From Methanobrevibacter olleyae (GTDB lineage: Archaea > Methanobacteriota > Methanobacteria > Methanobacteriales > Methanobacteriaceae): a stretch of 64,000 nt of DNA. Below are positions 26,630-35,973 of the stretch, one piece after another. The notes below the pieces were generated by a model, which saw only the letters and a list, made by a program, of their open reading frames with translations, was not told where the DNA came from and searched no databases. Each line of letters begins with the position of its first letter. The stretch's first letter is position 1. The position numbers and the translations under genes are program-made. The DNA lies in NCBI GenBank assembly GCA_015063035.1, contig SUTG01000005.1, forward strand, positions 1-64,000. The letters are read 5' to 3'.

Positions 26630-27008
26630 AATCTTATTTTAATTTTTTTATCTAATATATTTTACATTATTTTGGATATTTTTTTAGATTTTTGAATAAT
26701 GCTTATTAAAATTTCATTAATTATTTCGGATAATTTTTTAGATTTTTGAATAATGCTTATTAAAATTTCATTAATTTTTTCACTCTAAAACTAAATAATT
26801 ATATATCATATAGTTTCCATATATTAAAATAGTATAAAATTATATTATATTAAAATAATAAGTTTTTTAGAAAATTTGTCTAACTTAAAAGAATCATACT
26901 TGAAAAATTAGTTATACTTATCATTTTAGAAAATTTGTCTAACTTAAAAGAATCATACTTGAAAAATTAGTTTTACTTATCAAATGTCATGTTTATTGGA
27001 GGTTATTC
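26630..27008. repeat. Divergent promoter region with two tandem duplications (nop5 / pyrD)
   Basis: 379 bp between divergent genes. Next to nop5, AGATTTTTGAATAATGCTTA-type sequence repeats with 54-bp period (26686-26722 and 26740-26776). Next to pyrD, a 59-bp unit beginning TTTTAGAAAATTTGTCTAAC repeats almost exactly (26865-26923, 26924-26982) and ends 26 bp before the pyrD ATG. Both duplications probably include promoter or leader sequence. Confidence 0.8.
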
Positions 27009-27920
27009 ATGTTAAAGACTAAATTATGCGGTGTCAGTTTAAAGAATCCATTGATGCTTGCTGCTGGTGTATTGGGAAGCCATGCATCTTCCCTTAATTG
27101 GATTTTAAAGTCCGGTGCTGGTGCAGTTGTATCCAAATCATTTTCAAAGGAACCTAATGACGGTTATAAGAATCCCACTACCGTTGCTGTAGAGGGAGGA
27201 ATCATTAATGCCATTGGGCTTTCAAGTCCAGGAGTTGAAGCTTTCATCGATGAATTGGAAAGGGTTGATCGCATAAAGGGCAAATCAATCGCTTCAATTT
27301 ATGGTGCAACTCCTGATGAGTTTGCATATGTTGCAGGAAAGGTAGAGGATTTGGTGGATATGATTGAATTGAATGTATCATGCCCTCATGCAATGGAAGG
27401 TTATGGCGCATCAATTGGACAGAATCCTGAATTAACCAGAAATGTTGTAAAGGCGGTTAAAGATGCTGTCGATGTGCCTATTCTTGCAAAATTGACTCCA
27501 AACGTAACTGACATTTCAGAAATTGCAGTTGCAGCGGAGGAAGGGGGAGCTGATGGATTGACATTAATCAATTCATTAGGCCCTGGAATGAGAATTGATA
27601 TCGTAACAGGAAATCCAATACTTGCAAATAAGTTTGGTGGGATGAGTGGACCTGCAATTAAGCCAATAGCTGTTCGTTGCGTTTATGATGCATTTTCTGC
27701 AACAGACATTCCAATTGTTGGTGTTGGTGGAATACGCAATTATGCGGATGTTATAGAGTTCATCTATGCAGGTGCAAGTGCAGTTCAAATAGGAACTTCA
27801 ATCATGTATGAAGGTCCTGAAATATTTGGAAGGATCACAAGTGATTTGGAAGAGTTTATAGAGGAAAGCGAATTTGATTCAATTAATGATATGGTGGGCT
27901 TTGCTCATAAGGAGCCATAG
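27009..27920 (+). CDS. pyrD: Dihydroorotate dehydrogenase, class 1B catalytic subunit
   Basis: 303-aa FMN enzyme oxidising dihydroorotate to orotate in pyrimidine synthesis. Evidence: KNPLMLAAGVLGS at the N-terminus, MIELNVSCPHAMEGYG in the active-site loop, AKLTPNVTDI, and the FMN-phosphate turn VGVGGIRNYADVIEF with GASAVQIGTS. The NAD-linked electron transfer subunit PyrK follows 17 bp downstream, which places it in class 1B. Confidence 0.94.
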   Translation: MLKTKLCGVSLKNPLMLAAGVLGSHASSLNWILKSGAGAVVSKSFSKEPNDGYKNPTTVAVEGGIINAIGLSSPGVEAFIDELERVDRIKGKSIASIYGATPDEFAYVAGKVEDLVDMIELNVSCPHAMEGYGASIGQNPELTRNVVKAVKDAVDVPILAKLTPNVTDISEIAVAAEEGGADGLTLINSLGPGMRIDIVTGNPILANKFGGMSGPAIKPIAVRCVYDAFSATDIPIVGVGGIRNYADVIEFIYAGASAVQIGTSIMYEGPEIFGRITSDLEEFIEESEFDSINDMVGFAHKEP

Positions 27921-27937
27921 TTCAAGTGGGTGATAGA

Positions 27938-28747
27938 ATGAATGTGCCTCAAGTTATAGCAATTAAGAAGATTATAGAAGAGACTCCTACAATCAAGACT
28001 TTTATTTTTGATTGGACTATGGTTGGTGAAAATATTCCAAGTCCAGGTCAATTTGTAATGGTATGGAATTTCAAGGATGAAAAGCCAATGTCCATTTCCT
28101 ACATTGATGTTGTCAAGGGAGAACTTGGAATAACAGTCAAGAAGGTTGGAGAATTTACTGAAGATTTGCATACTCTAAAGGAAGGTGACAAGTTAGGTAT
28201 TAGAGGGCCATATGGAAATGGCTTTGACACTGATTTGAAAGGCATGAGAGTTTTAGCTATTGGAGGAGGAGTTGGAATGGCTCCTATAGCGTCATTCACT
28301 GAAGAAGCATTGAAGAATAAGGCTCAAGTGGATGTTGTTTGTGCAGCACAAACCAAGGATGAGCTGTTGTTCGATGAACGTTTAAAATCAAAAGGAGCAA
28401 AGGTCTACACTTGCACTGATGACGGTTCATGTGGTTTCAAAGGTTTTGCAACTCACAGAGTATTGCAATTGATTGAGCATAAGGAATATGATTGGGCTGT
28501 TGTATGCGGTCCTGAAGTTATGATGAGACCATTGTATGGTAGTCTGGAAGCTCATATGATTGAAGGGGAATACTCTATGGAACGTTATATGAAATGTGCT
28601 ATAGGGGTTTGTGGCCAATGCTGTGTAGACAATACCGGTTGGAGAATATGTGCTGAAGGCCCTGTTTTCTCATCTGATCAGGTTTCTGAGATTGTTGAGT
28701 TCGGCAAATTCCATAGAACAGCATCTGGTTTGAAAGAATATTTCTAA
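27938..28747 (+). CDS. pyrK: Dihydroorotate dehydrogenase electron transfer subunit
   Basis: 269-aa FAD and [2Fe-2S] protein that passes electrons from PyrD to NAD+. The flavin/NAD domain has GLGIRGPYGNGF-like LGIRGPYGNGFD and VLAIGGGVGMAPI; near the C-terminus MKCAIGVCGQCCVD and RICAEGP supply four cysteines for the [2Fe-2S] cluster. ATG 27938 behind GGTGAT is preferred over the in-frame GTG at 27926, which would add four residues. Confidence 0.93.
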   Translation: MNVPQVIAIKKIIEETPTIKTFIFDWTMVGENIPSPGQFVMVWNFKDEKPMSISYIDVVKGELGITVKKVGEFTEDLHTLKEGDKLGIRGPYGNGFDTDLKGMRVLAIGGGVGMAPIASFTEEALKNKAQVDVVCAAQTKDELLFDERLKSKGAKVYTCTDDGSCGFKGFATHRVLQLIEHKEYDWAVVCGPEVMMRPLYGSLEAHMIEGEYSMERYMKCAIGVCGQCCVDNTGWRICAEGPVFSSDQVSEIVEFGKFHRTASGLKEYF

Positions 28748-28792
28748 AGTTTTGTTTGGTTAATGTTTAATCTAATTTAATTTAATGATAAT

Positions 28793-29875
28793 ATGTTTAA
28801 TTTAATTGAAAGCAAATACGGCTTGCATATAGTTGTTATAGTGATCTTTTTAGCTTTGTCATTGATAACTGTCTTGCCGGTATTGAATATGATATTGCTT
28901 GGTGCAATGATTGCCTATGGTATCGCACCCCTTGCCAATAGAATACAATCAAAGATTAAATTTAAATCAATTTCCATATTTCTGGCAATAATACTGGTAA
29001 TCATTCCTTTAATATTATTGTTCCTATATGTATTTTGGGAAATAGCGGTCTTTGCAGATATGTTTTTCACTTCTCATAATCTTTCTCTAGCCTCTGGGAT
29101 TGATTTGAATTTCTCTATTGCGACTTTTATTCAGGCTTTGCCTATAGAAATTCAAGGACTTATCAAGCCTTATCTCGGAGTATTGACTAATGGGGTTCAT
29201 GACATCTTAACTTATGTTTTCAATTATGCCGTGAAATTCATAAGGAATTTTTCCGATGTACTGGTCCAATTATTTGTATTGATCTGTTCAATCTTTTATT
29301 TTACTCGTGATGGCGATAAGCTAATGGATTATCTTTCCGTATTCATTCCAAAAAAACATAAGTCTTTCTTTGACTCCACTATAGAGGATGTTGCGAATGT
29401 TTTAAAATCCATATTCTATGGTCATTTCCTAACAGCAATCATTATAGGTATTATGGGAGGTATAGGATATTATTTCTTAGGATATAGATTTGCATTGTTT
29501 TTAGGAATCATAACTGGAGTGGCTCAACTAATCCCTATTATTGGGCCTTGGATTGTTTATTGGGCTTTGGCAATCTATGCATTTTTTGTATTAGGTGATA
29601 TTCCTAAAGGAATCTTCACAATATTATGGGGTTTTATATTGAGTTTAAGCGATATGTACATTCGTCCAATGCTTGCAAGTAACTATGCAGATATGCCCTC
29701 CTTAATCATTCTTGTTGGATTTATGGCGGGACCTTATGTATTTGGAATAGTAGGTTTCATATTGGGGCCTTTGGTTTTAGGAATTGCTTATGCGCTTATC
29801 AAATCTCTTAAGGAGGAGCTGGAGAAGGAAAAATCAGTTTTGGAAGAAGGTGAAGATTTTTCTGATGATTATTAA
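28793..29875 (+). CDS. AI-2E family (PerM/YdiK-type) transporter
   Basis: 360-aa membrane protein with about eight helices: three at the N-terminus, a soluble loop, then a C-terminal group with TRDGDKLMDYL, YGHFLTAIIIGIMGGIGYYF and GPWIVYWALAIYAFFVLGD-like blocks and GPLVLGIAYALI near the end, all typical of the AI-2E/PerM permease family. Some members are Na+/H+ antiporters; the substrate here is unknown. The acidic C-terminus is cytoplasmic. No clear ribosome-binding site, so it may be leaderless. Confidence 0.85.
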   Translation: MFNLIESKYGLHIVVIVIFLALSLITVLPVLNMILLGAMIAYGIAPLANRIQSKIKFKSISIFLAIILVIIPLILLFLYVFWEIAVFADMFFTSHNLSLASGIDLNFSIATFIQALPIEIQGLIKPYLGVLTNGVHDILTYVFNYAVKFIRNFSDVLVQLFVLICSIFYFTRDGDKLMDYLSVFIPKKHKSFFDSTIEDVANVLKSIFYGHFLTAIIIGIMGGIGYYFLGYRFALFLGIITGVAQLIPIIGPWIVYWALAIYAFFVLGDIPKGIFTILWGFILSLSDMYIRPMLASNYADMPSLIILVGFMAGPYVFGIVGFILGPLVLGIAYALIKSLKEELEKEKSVLEEGEDFSDDY

Positions 29876-29932
29876 CTCTCTGCATAATTAGAAAATTATT
29901 CTTAGTTTAATGTTTATGATTAGGTTGATAGG

Positions 29933-31861
29933 ATGGTAAAAAGAAATATTGTTCTTTTGGATATTGATTATATCACTTTTGAAGAAAAACCTGTTGTACG
30001 TTTATTCGGTAAGGTGAAAGAGGACAAATCTAAGGATTTAATAGCTTTAGATGATTCTTTCGTTCCTTATTTGTATGTTTTGCCTTCAGGGGATATAGAA
30101 AAATGTTTGGAAGATATAAATGAGCTAAAATCTAACGGGGATTTGGAATTTGCAGAAATTGAAAAAGTGCTTAAAAAGGATTTCCAGGTTCCAACTGAAT
30201 TTATTAAAATCAGTTTTAACCATCCTCAAGAGGTTCCTAAATACAGGGATGCAATTTGGCAATTGGATTCCGTTAAGCAATTGAGGGAACATGACATTCC
30301 TTTTTATAGAAGATATTTGATAGATAATGCATTGGTTCCTATGGCTGAATTGGAATTGGAAGGGGAGCTTATAGATTCCTTTGAAACCATTGATGTTGAT
30401 GATGACAATCTGGAGATACTTAAATTGACCGAATCTCCTAAAACCGCTAATACTGATTTCCAAGAGTTTAGGATGATGAGTTTCGATTTGGAAGTTAGAA
30501 ACCCTCATGGAATGCCAGATCCTAATGAAGATGAAATTATCATGATTGGAATTGACAGCAATGTTGGAGTTAGAAAGGTAATTTCCACTAAAGGAGACGA
30601 GTTTGAAAATGACCCTGAAATGTACTTCATTGAGAAGGTAGACTCTGAAAAGGAAATGATTGAAGCATTTGTAAAAACAGTTAAGGAGAATAATATTGAC
30701 ATTATAATCGGATATAACTCTGACGTATTTGACTTCCCTTACTTGAAGGACAGGGCTAAGCTATGGGGAGTGGATTTGGATTTAGGTGTTGACGGCTCTG
30801 ACATCAAGTTCATGAGAAGAGGTTACAACAATGCGGCAACTTTCAAAGGTCTGCTTCATGTTGATCTGTATTTGGTTATGAGAAGATACATGTCACTTGA
30901 CAGGTATACTTTGGAGAGAGTTTACTTTGAGTTCTTTGGAGAGGAAAAGATAGATGTTCCTGGAGAGAGAATCTATGAATTCTGGGACAATGGTGGAATG
31001 GAACTTAAGAATCTCTTTAAATATTCCTTGGATGATGTCGTATCCACCTTAAAGATAGCTCAAGAGACATTGCCGTTAAACCTGGAATTGACACGTATAG
31101 TATGTCAGCCTTTTGTTGACGTGACCCGTATGACTACAGGTACACAGGCTGAATGGTATTTGGTAAGAAAAGCCTATGAGGTAAATGAAGTTGTTCCAAA
31201 CAAGCCAAACATGACCATGAAAAACATTAAGGAAAGAGGTCCAAACTCTGGAGGCTATGTAAAGGATCCTGAAATAGGATTGCATGAGAATTTGGTCCAG
31301 TTCGACTTCAAGAGCCTGTATCCTACTTTGATTATCTCAAAAAACATTTCTCCCGATGTTTTGGTGAATGACAATTCATCTTATAATGCCAAATTTGAGG
31401 ACTTTGAGGATTTTGAAACAGGCTATGATGAAATAGATAACCTCAAGGAAGAGGAAATGTCTTCTGCAATAGACAATGACGAGGAGTATTATATCTCACC
31501 GGAACACTTTTTCAAGTTCAAGAAAGAGCCTCAAGGATTCATTCCTTCAGCTTTAGAGGATATTCTAAATGAAAGGTTTGCTGTTAAGAGCAGGATGAAG
31601 GCAACAGATGATCCAGTCCTGAAGAAGAGTTTGGATGTTCAGCAGCAAGCATTGAAACGTTTGGCAAATACGATGTATGGAGTTTATGGATTTTTAAGAT
31701 TCCGTTGGTATTCATTTGAATGCGCTCAGGCCATTACCGCATGGGGACGTCAGCATATTAAAAAGGCAATGAAAGAAGCGGAAGATTATGGTTTCAAGGC
31801 CATTTATGCAGATACTGATGGTTTCTATGCAAAGTATGTGCCTGAGATGAAAAAAGAATAA
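29933..31861 (+). CDS. polB: Family B DNA polymerase, large fragment of a split enzyme
   Basis: 642-aa protein with the exonuclease motifs MSFDLEVRNP (Exo I), IGYNSDVFDFP (Exo II) and YSLDDVVSTL (Exo III), and polymerase motifs A (FDFKSLYPTLI), B (KRLANTMYGVYGF) and C (YADTDGF). It stops about ten residues after motif C, so the thumb domain is missing. In Methanothermobacter the same polymerase is naturally split at this point into PolB1 and a separately encoded PolB2, so this is expected for the order, not damage. The partner gene is not in the window. No intein is visible. Confidence 0.92.
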   Translation: MVKRNIVLLDIDYITFEEKPVVRLFGKVKEDKSKDLIALDDSFVPYLYVLPSGDIEKCLEDINELKSNGDLEFAEIEKVLKKDFQVPTEFIKISFNHPQEVPKYRDAIWQLDSVKQLREHDIPFYRRYLIDNALVPMAELELEGELIDSFETIDVDDDNLEILKLTESPKTANTDFQEFRMMSFDLEVRNPHGMPDPNEDEIIMIGIDSNVGVRKVISTKGDEFENDPEMYFIEKVDSEKEMIEAFVKTVKENNIDIIIGYNSDVFDFPYLKDRAKLWGVDLDLGVDGSDIKFMRRGYNNAATFKGLLHVDLYLVMRRYMSLDRYTLERVYFEFFGEEKIDVPGERIYEFWDNGGMELKNLFKYSLDDVVSTLKIAQETLPLNLELTRIVCQPFVDVTRMTTGTQAEWYLVRKAYEVNEVVPNKPNMTMKNIKERGPNSGGYVKDPEIGLHENLVQFDFKSLYPTLIISKNISPDVLVNDNSSYNAKFEDFEDFETGYDEIDNLKEEEMSSAIDNDEEYYISPEHFFKFKKEPQGFIPSALEDILNERFAVKSRMKATDDPVLKKSLDVQQQALKRLANTMYGVYGFLRFRWYSFECAQAITAWGRQHIKKAMKEAEDYGFKAIYADTDGFYAKYVPEMKKE

Positions 31862-31868
31862 AATCATG

Positions 31869-31979
31869 ATTATTAATTTAAGATTTATTATTTAATTATT
31901 GATAATATGATTATTTAATTATTAGATTATTAATTTAATATTTATTATTTGATTATTGATTATTTAATTATTAAATAGG
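31869..31979. repeat. 56-bp imperfect tandem duplication after polB
   Basis: GATTATTAATTTAAKATTTA-type sequence at 31869 recurs at 31925 with the same TTATTATTTRATTATTGAT continuation. It fills the polB to DGC-protein spacer. Confidence 0.65.
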
Positions 31980-31989
31980 ATGTGTGTTA

Positions 31990-32376
31990 ATGGAAGAAAA
32001 AATTGCTTTAGCAGCATGTAGCGGTATGAGTCCTAATGGATTGGTTGCAAGAGTTGCAGTTCATGACTTGGCTATTGATGATGTGGAAATATTATCTATT
32101 TGTATGGGTTCAACTTCTGCAAATGTCACAGGCTTTAAACGAATGCTCGACAAATACCCTATTTTAGCAATTAATGGCTGTGAAGGAAACTGTGTAGGTA
32201 AAATATTAGAGCAAAAGGGTATTGAAATTGTGGATGAACTTAATGTTGGAGACATTTTGGCTGAAACTGAACATAAGGCAAATGATGCTGCAAGATTGGA
32301 TGATGAAGGGGAAATCTGCGTTTCAATTGTGAAAGAAGTTATTGAAAACAAGATTAAAGAAATTGAATTGGATTGA
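31990..32376 (+). CDS. DGC-domain putative zinc-binding protein
   Basis: 128-aa protein of the DGC family (putative zinc-binding). Four cysteine-containing blocks are present: AACSGMSP at the N-terminus, SICMGS, INGCEGNC (the DGC-motif position, here Asn-Gly-Cys) and EICVSIV. The chemistry is unknown. ATG 31990 lies 7 nt after GGATG; the GTG at 31984 is an alternative. It is followed after 50 bp by a same-strand gene of unknown function. Confidence 0.78.
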   Translation: MEEKIALAACSGMSPNGLVARVAVHDLAIDDVEILSICMGSTSANVTGFKRMLDKYPILAINGCEGNCVGKILEQKGIEIVDELNVGDILAETEHKANDAARLDDEGEICVSIVKEVIENKIKEIELD

Positions 32377-32426
32377 CTTTAAAAAAATTTTTGATTATTT
32401 TTCCAATATTTCTTTAAGGTGATTTT

Positions 32427-32819
32427 ATGGTAAAGCCAGTAAAGATTCATGATAATAATTTATGGGATAAATTCGTTAAGGATAGTGAGCAGTATTTTGC
32501 TGTATTGAGTCCTGGATGCAAGATTGCATTCTTTGTTGGAGAGACTGATAAGAATTTCCTGCTCATCGAAAGAACAGAAGGGGCTATTGATTCCAAGTTC
32601 AATGTAAACAGTTCACTTAATATGATGGAAACAGATTTATTCTTCACAATAGCTGAAGATGATGCATCTGAACTTTTGGACGATGCAAGTAAACTTTCAA
32701 GCTTCATTAAGGAAGGAAAGTTAGGAATATTCTGTTTAGTTGATGATGTGGTCATGGCAGAAAAAGGAATCGATAAATTATTGAATGATTTAGGATTTGC
32801 ACCATCTTGTGCAATTTAA
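32427..32819 (+). CDS. Conserved-looking protein of unknown function
   Basis: 130-aa soluble protein, not recognised. It has a mixed alpha/beta pattern, a central IERTEGAIDSKFNVNSSLN block, a helical acidic region and a C-terminal cysteine (PSCAI). It has a good GGTGATTTT site and probably forms an operon with the zinc protein upstream. It ends in a long T-rich tract. Confidence 0.6.
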   Translation: MVKPVKIHDNNLWDKFVKDSEQYFAVLSPGCKIAFFVGETDKNFLLIERTEGAIDSKFNVNSSLNMMETDLFFTIAEDDASELLDDASKLSSFIKEGKLGIFCLVDDVVMAEKGIDKLLNDLGFAPSCAI

Positions 32820-33375
32820 TTTTTTCATTTTTTGTTTTTAAATTTTTTCGCACCATTTTTTAAATAATTTTTTAAATTTTTTTATCATATTTTTTTAATA
32901 ATTTTTTTAAATTTTAATTTTTCATTTTTTTAAAAATTTACTTTTTGATTTTTTTTTAAAAATAATTTTTTCATTTTTTCACTATCTTGTTATTTCTCAC
33001 CTATGTGATGTAGATTATTAATTATCAAAATTTACAATATAGTTCATTCTTTAAGTATTTTAAAAATATGGTTAATTATTTTAATAGTTATTAATTCAAC
33101 CTATGATTTAATGAAGTTTTATTATTAAAATTTTCACATGCCATTGAAAGTTAAAATTTTAGTGCTATTTTCATAAAAATTTTAAAAAAATTTGTATAAA
33201 ATGAAATTTAAATTTTAATTTTTTTCAAAAATAATTAATATTCAAATTTTTCAAATTTGTAAATTTTGTAATCGTAAAATTAGTGGTATGTTAAAAAATA
33301 AGATTAATAAAAATTAGTAAAAAATAAAAATAGTAAATAAAAGTAAAAGAGTAAAAGAGCAAAATAGTAAAAATA

Positions 33376-33416
33376 GTAAAAAAGAAAAAAAGTTAGTTAA
33401 GAGTAATTCTCCTAAC
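33376..33416 (-). terminator. Terminator of the comC-type gene
   Basis: On the minus strand GTTAGGAG-AATTA-CTCTTAAC (33396-33416, 8-bp stem with one G-U) is followed by CTTTTTTTCTTTTTTAC. Confidence 0.7.
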
Positions 33417-33439
33417 CAGTGAAAAAGTTTTGGTCAAGG

Positions 33440-33460
33440 TTTTTGACCGAAGGTCAAAAA
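33440..33460 (-). terminator. Stop-proximal hairpin of the comC-type gene
   Basis: Perfect 9-bp stem TTTTTGACC / GGTCAAAAA with a 3-nt loop, 6 bp beyond the stop codon. It may stabilise the mRNA end or pair with the downstream terminator hairpin. Confidence 0.6.
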
Positions 33461-33466
33461 GCTTGT

Positions 33467-34495
33467 CTATTCAGTCAAGTAACTGTCTAAACCTATATCT
33501 TCAGCGTCACAAATGGTTTTTAATGTTTCATAGAGTTTTTCATCTATCTCTAAACCGTTTTTCTCATTTTCGGCAATTCTTTTTACTTCGAGATCTCCTG
33601 GTATGAAAGTGTTTCCGGATTCTCTGATTTCTGTGACGAATTCCTCGACTTGCTCTTTGAATGCGTCGATTGAAACGAATTTTTCAGGATTGATTGCAAC
33701 AAACAAGTCCCCTTTGTTACAGTCTTCCTTATAGTCCCCTGCAGTACCGGTAACTTTAGTACCAAATGCTGCATTTACTAAAGGCCCAGTCATGATTTCA
33801 ATCATAAAGCTTAAGGCGTATCCTTTTACTCCTCCGAATGGAAGGATAGAACCTTCTAATGCAGCTTCAGGATCAGTGGTTGGATTTCCATCCTTGTCGA
33901 TTGCAGTGTTTGGAGGGATTTCCTCACCTTTTCTTTTAGCTTCCAATAATTTTCCTCTTGCGCTTACTGAAGTTGCCATATCTACAGCAATATAAGTTTC
34001 AGAAGGGATGCCAATAGCTATTGGGTTAGTTCCAAGAATAGCTTTTTTACCTCCTAAAGGTGCCACTCCAGGTTCTGTGTTACAAATTACAATACCAATC
34101 ATGTCATTTCTAATAGCGAGGTCAGAATAATAACCTGTTATTCCAAAGTGGTTTGAGTTGAATGTACCTACTGCAGCGATACCTGTTTCCTTTGCCTTAT
34201 TGATTGCCATCATCATTGCTTCATGTGCAATGTATTGTCCAAATAAGCTTTTTCCATCAATGAGTGCAATGGAATCCTCATCCTTGACAATTTCATAATC
34301 TCCTTTGGTTTCAATGAAACCGTTATTGATTCCTCTAATGTATTGTGGGAATCTTCCAAGTCCATGTGAAGTGAAACCTTTTAAGTCAGAGTCTAAAGTT
34401 GCTTCGGTAATGATTTTTGCATGTTCTTCTTGCACTCCAATCTTGATTAAGATTTCATTTACAAGTTTTCTTTCATTTTCAACACTAATTCTCAT
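33467..34495 (-). CDS. comC: L-2-hydroxyacid dehydrogenase (ComC/MdhII family)
   Basis: 342-aa NAD(P)-dependent dehydrogenase of the Ldh_2 family (not the Rossmann MDH family). Blocks: DLKGFTSHGLGRFPQY near the N-terminus, SNHFGITGYYS (catalytic His), NTEPGVAPLGG, GTNPIAIGIPS and LPFGGVKGYALS. In methanogens this family includes (S)-sulfolactate dehydrogenase ComC of coenzyme M synthesis and malate dehydrogenase; sequence alone cannot separate them, though comB elsewhere in the window fits the first role. Preceded by AAGGAGGG. Confidence 0.85.
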   Translation of the reverse strand: MRISVENERKLVNEILIKIGVQEEHAKIITEATLDSDLKGFTSHGLGRFPQYIRGINNGFIETKGDYEIVKDEDSIALIDGKSLFGQYIAHEAMMMAINKAKETGIAAVGTFNSNHFGITGYYSDLAIRNDMIGIVICNTEPGVAPLGGKKAILGTNPIAIGIPSETYIAVDMATSVSARGKLLEAKRKGEEIPPNTAIDKDGNPTTDPEAALEGSILPFGGVKGYALSFMIEIMTGPLVNAAFGTKVTGTAGDYKEDCNKGDLFVAINPEKFVSIDAFKEQVEEFVTEIRESGNTFIPGDLEVKRIAENEKNGLEIDEKLYETLKTICDAEDIGLDSYLTE

Positions 34496-34638
34496 ATTTT
34501 CCCTCCTTAATGATTGGCATTTTTTTAAATATCTTTGTAATTATTAATTTATTTATAATTTATTTTTAAATTATTGTTAAAATTATTATTGGAATTTTAT
34601 GTATTTTTTGTTTTGTTCTCTTTTTTTTTGAATTGAAA

Positions 34639-35658
34639 TTAATATTCAATTACAGTTCCTTCAAATGTTTTTACAGTGATCTTCTCTTCAGCAGTCACTT
34701 TTCCTACAATTTGAGCTTCAATGTTTTCATTCAATGCTTCTACAACAGCATCAGCTTCCTCAGGGCTTGCAATTACACAGAATCCTACACCCATATTGAA
34801 AACCTTATACATTTCCTCTAAAGGAACTCCTTGTTCATAAATCAATTTAAAGATGTCTTGTGGCTCTGGGTAATCTGTAATGTCAAAACCGATTCCTTTT
34901 TTAAGTCTTGAAAGGTTGTTTACTCCACCACCAGTCATATGAGCAAGACCTTTAATGTCAAAGTCATGTTTTAAAAGATCAACAATTGCTTTAACATACA
35001 ATTGGGTTGGTTTCAATAATTCTTCTCCTATGGTGGTTTCGCCATTAGGCATTTTGTCGTTAACATCGAATCCACCTTCTTCAAAAATAGCTCTTCTAGC
35101 TAAGCTTAAACCATTACTGTGAATACCGCTGCTTCTAAGACCGATTAATATGTCTCCTTCTTGGATATCTGCGCCAGTGATGATTTTGTCCTTGTCTACG
35201 AAACCGATACCGGTTCCTGCTAAGTCAAAGTCCTTTACAATACCTGGAAGGGAAGCGGTTTCTCCACCGATGATTGCAATTTGGGATTCTTTTGCCCCTT
35301 GGACAAGGCCATCTGCAATCTCTTCAGCTACTTTTGGATCAGGTTCTTCAACTGCCAAGTAGTCAACTAATGCAATAGGTTCTGCACCTACACAAAGGAT
35401 ATCGTTAACTACCATTGCAATCATGTCAATTCCAACAGTATCATATTTTTCCATCATTTTTGCAACTAATATTTTACTTCCTACACCATCAGTACTCATA
35501 GCAATAGCCTTATCGCCAAGTTCCACCAATGCTGCAAAGTGTCCACTATCAGTAATAATATTTCTGTATTCCAATGTTGGCTGCAATTTTGAAGCTAATT
35601 TGGAAACGGTTAATGCTTCAAGGTCAATGTCAACACCAGATTCTGAATAAGTAACCAT
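34639..35658 (-). CDS. purM: Phosphoribosylformylglycinamidine cyclo-ligase
   Basis: 339-aa AIR synthase, fifth step of purine synthesis: ATP-dependent closure of the imidazole ring. It starts [14 protein letters not shown], then VGTKIL-like [37 protein letters not shown] and [14 protein letters not shown], all PurM signatures. Start set at ATG 35658 behind GGTGAA; the GTG at 35667 is part of that ribosome-binding site. The upstream region has a repeated GCTATTATT element. Confidence 0.95.
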   Translation of the reverse strand: MVTYSESGVDIDLEALTVSKLASKLQPTLEYRNIITDSGHFAALVELGDKAIAMSTDGVGSKILVAKMMEKYDTVGIDMIAMVVNDILCVGAEPIALVDYLAVEEPDPKVAEEIADGLVQGAKESQIAIIGGETASLPGIVKDFDLAGTGIGFVDKDKIITGADIQEGDILIGLRSSGIHSNGLSLARRAIFEEGGFDVNDKMPNGETTIGEELLKPTQLYVKAIVDLLKHDFDIKGLAHMTGGGVNNLSRLKKGIGFDITDYPEPQDIFKLIYEQGVPLEEMYKVFNMGVGFCVIASPEEADAVVEALNENIEAQIVGKVTAEEKITVKTFEGTVIEY

Positions 35659-35973
35659 AAAATTCACCTAATAATAATTCTTAAATTTTCTAATTTTTTA
35701 AAAAGTTTTTATTTTAAATAGGCTATTATTAGCAATAAATAATAGCTAACATTTTAATATTTGTTTTAGCTATTATTTATATTATATTAATCATTTTGAA
35801 TAAGTATTCGATATAATCGATTAAAATTAAAAATTAAAAATTAAAAAAAAAAATAAATTTCAGTTTTAAATATAAAATATTTAAAAAATATTCAAATATA
35901 AGATATTTTAAAATCATTCAATATAAAATATTTGAAAACCATTCAAATAAAAAAATATTTAAAACATTTAAAA
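35659..35973 (-). promoter_or_regulatory. purM promoter region with GCTATTATT repeats
   Basis: GCTATTATT at 35722-35730, its inverted copy AATAATAGC at 35738-35746, and a third copy at 35769-35777. The first two form a 9-bp perfect dyad with 7-bp spacing. The sites are 64-120 bp upstream of the purM ATG. Toward 35974 the spacer is an AT-rich set of ATAAAATATTT-like repeats that ends the fttA gene's upstream neighbour region; no ORF. Confidence 0.4.

Larger units (their letters stand above)
32820..33466. other. Low-complexity convergent spacer
   Basis: 647 bp between convergent genes. The first 180 bp are nearly all T/A with repeated ATTTTTTTAA (a termination zone for the upstream gene); the end becomes A-rich (GTAAAATAGTAAAAA) and contains two hairpins serving the minus-strand gene. 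No ORF. Confidence 0.6.

Noticed and set aside
30125-30508. 127-codon minus-strand frame
   Set aside because: Lies wholly within polB, antisense, with no coding features.
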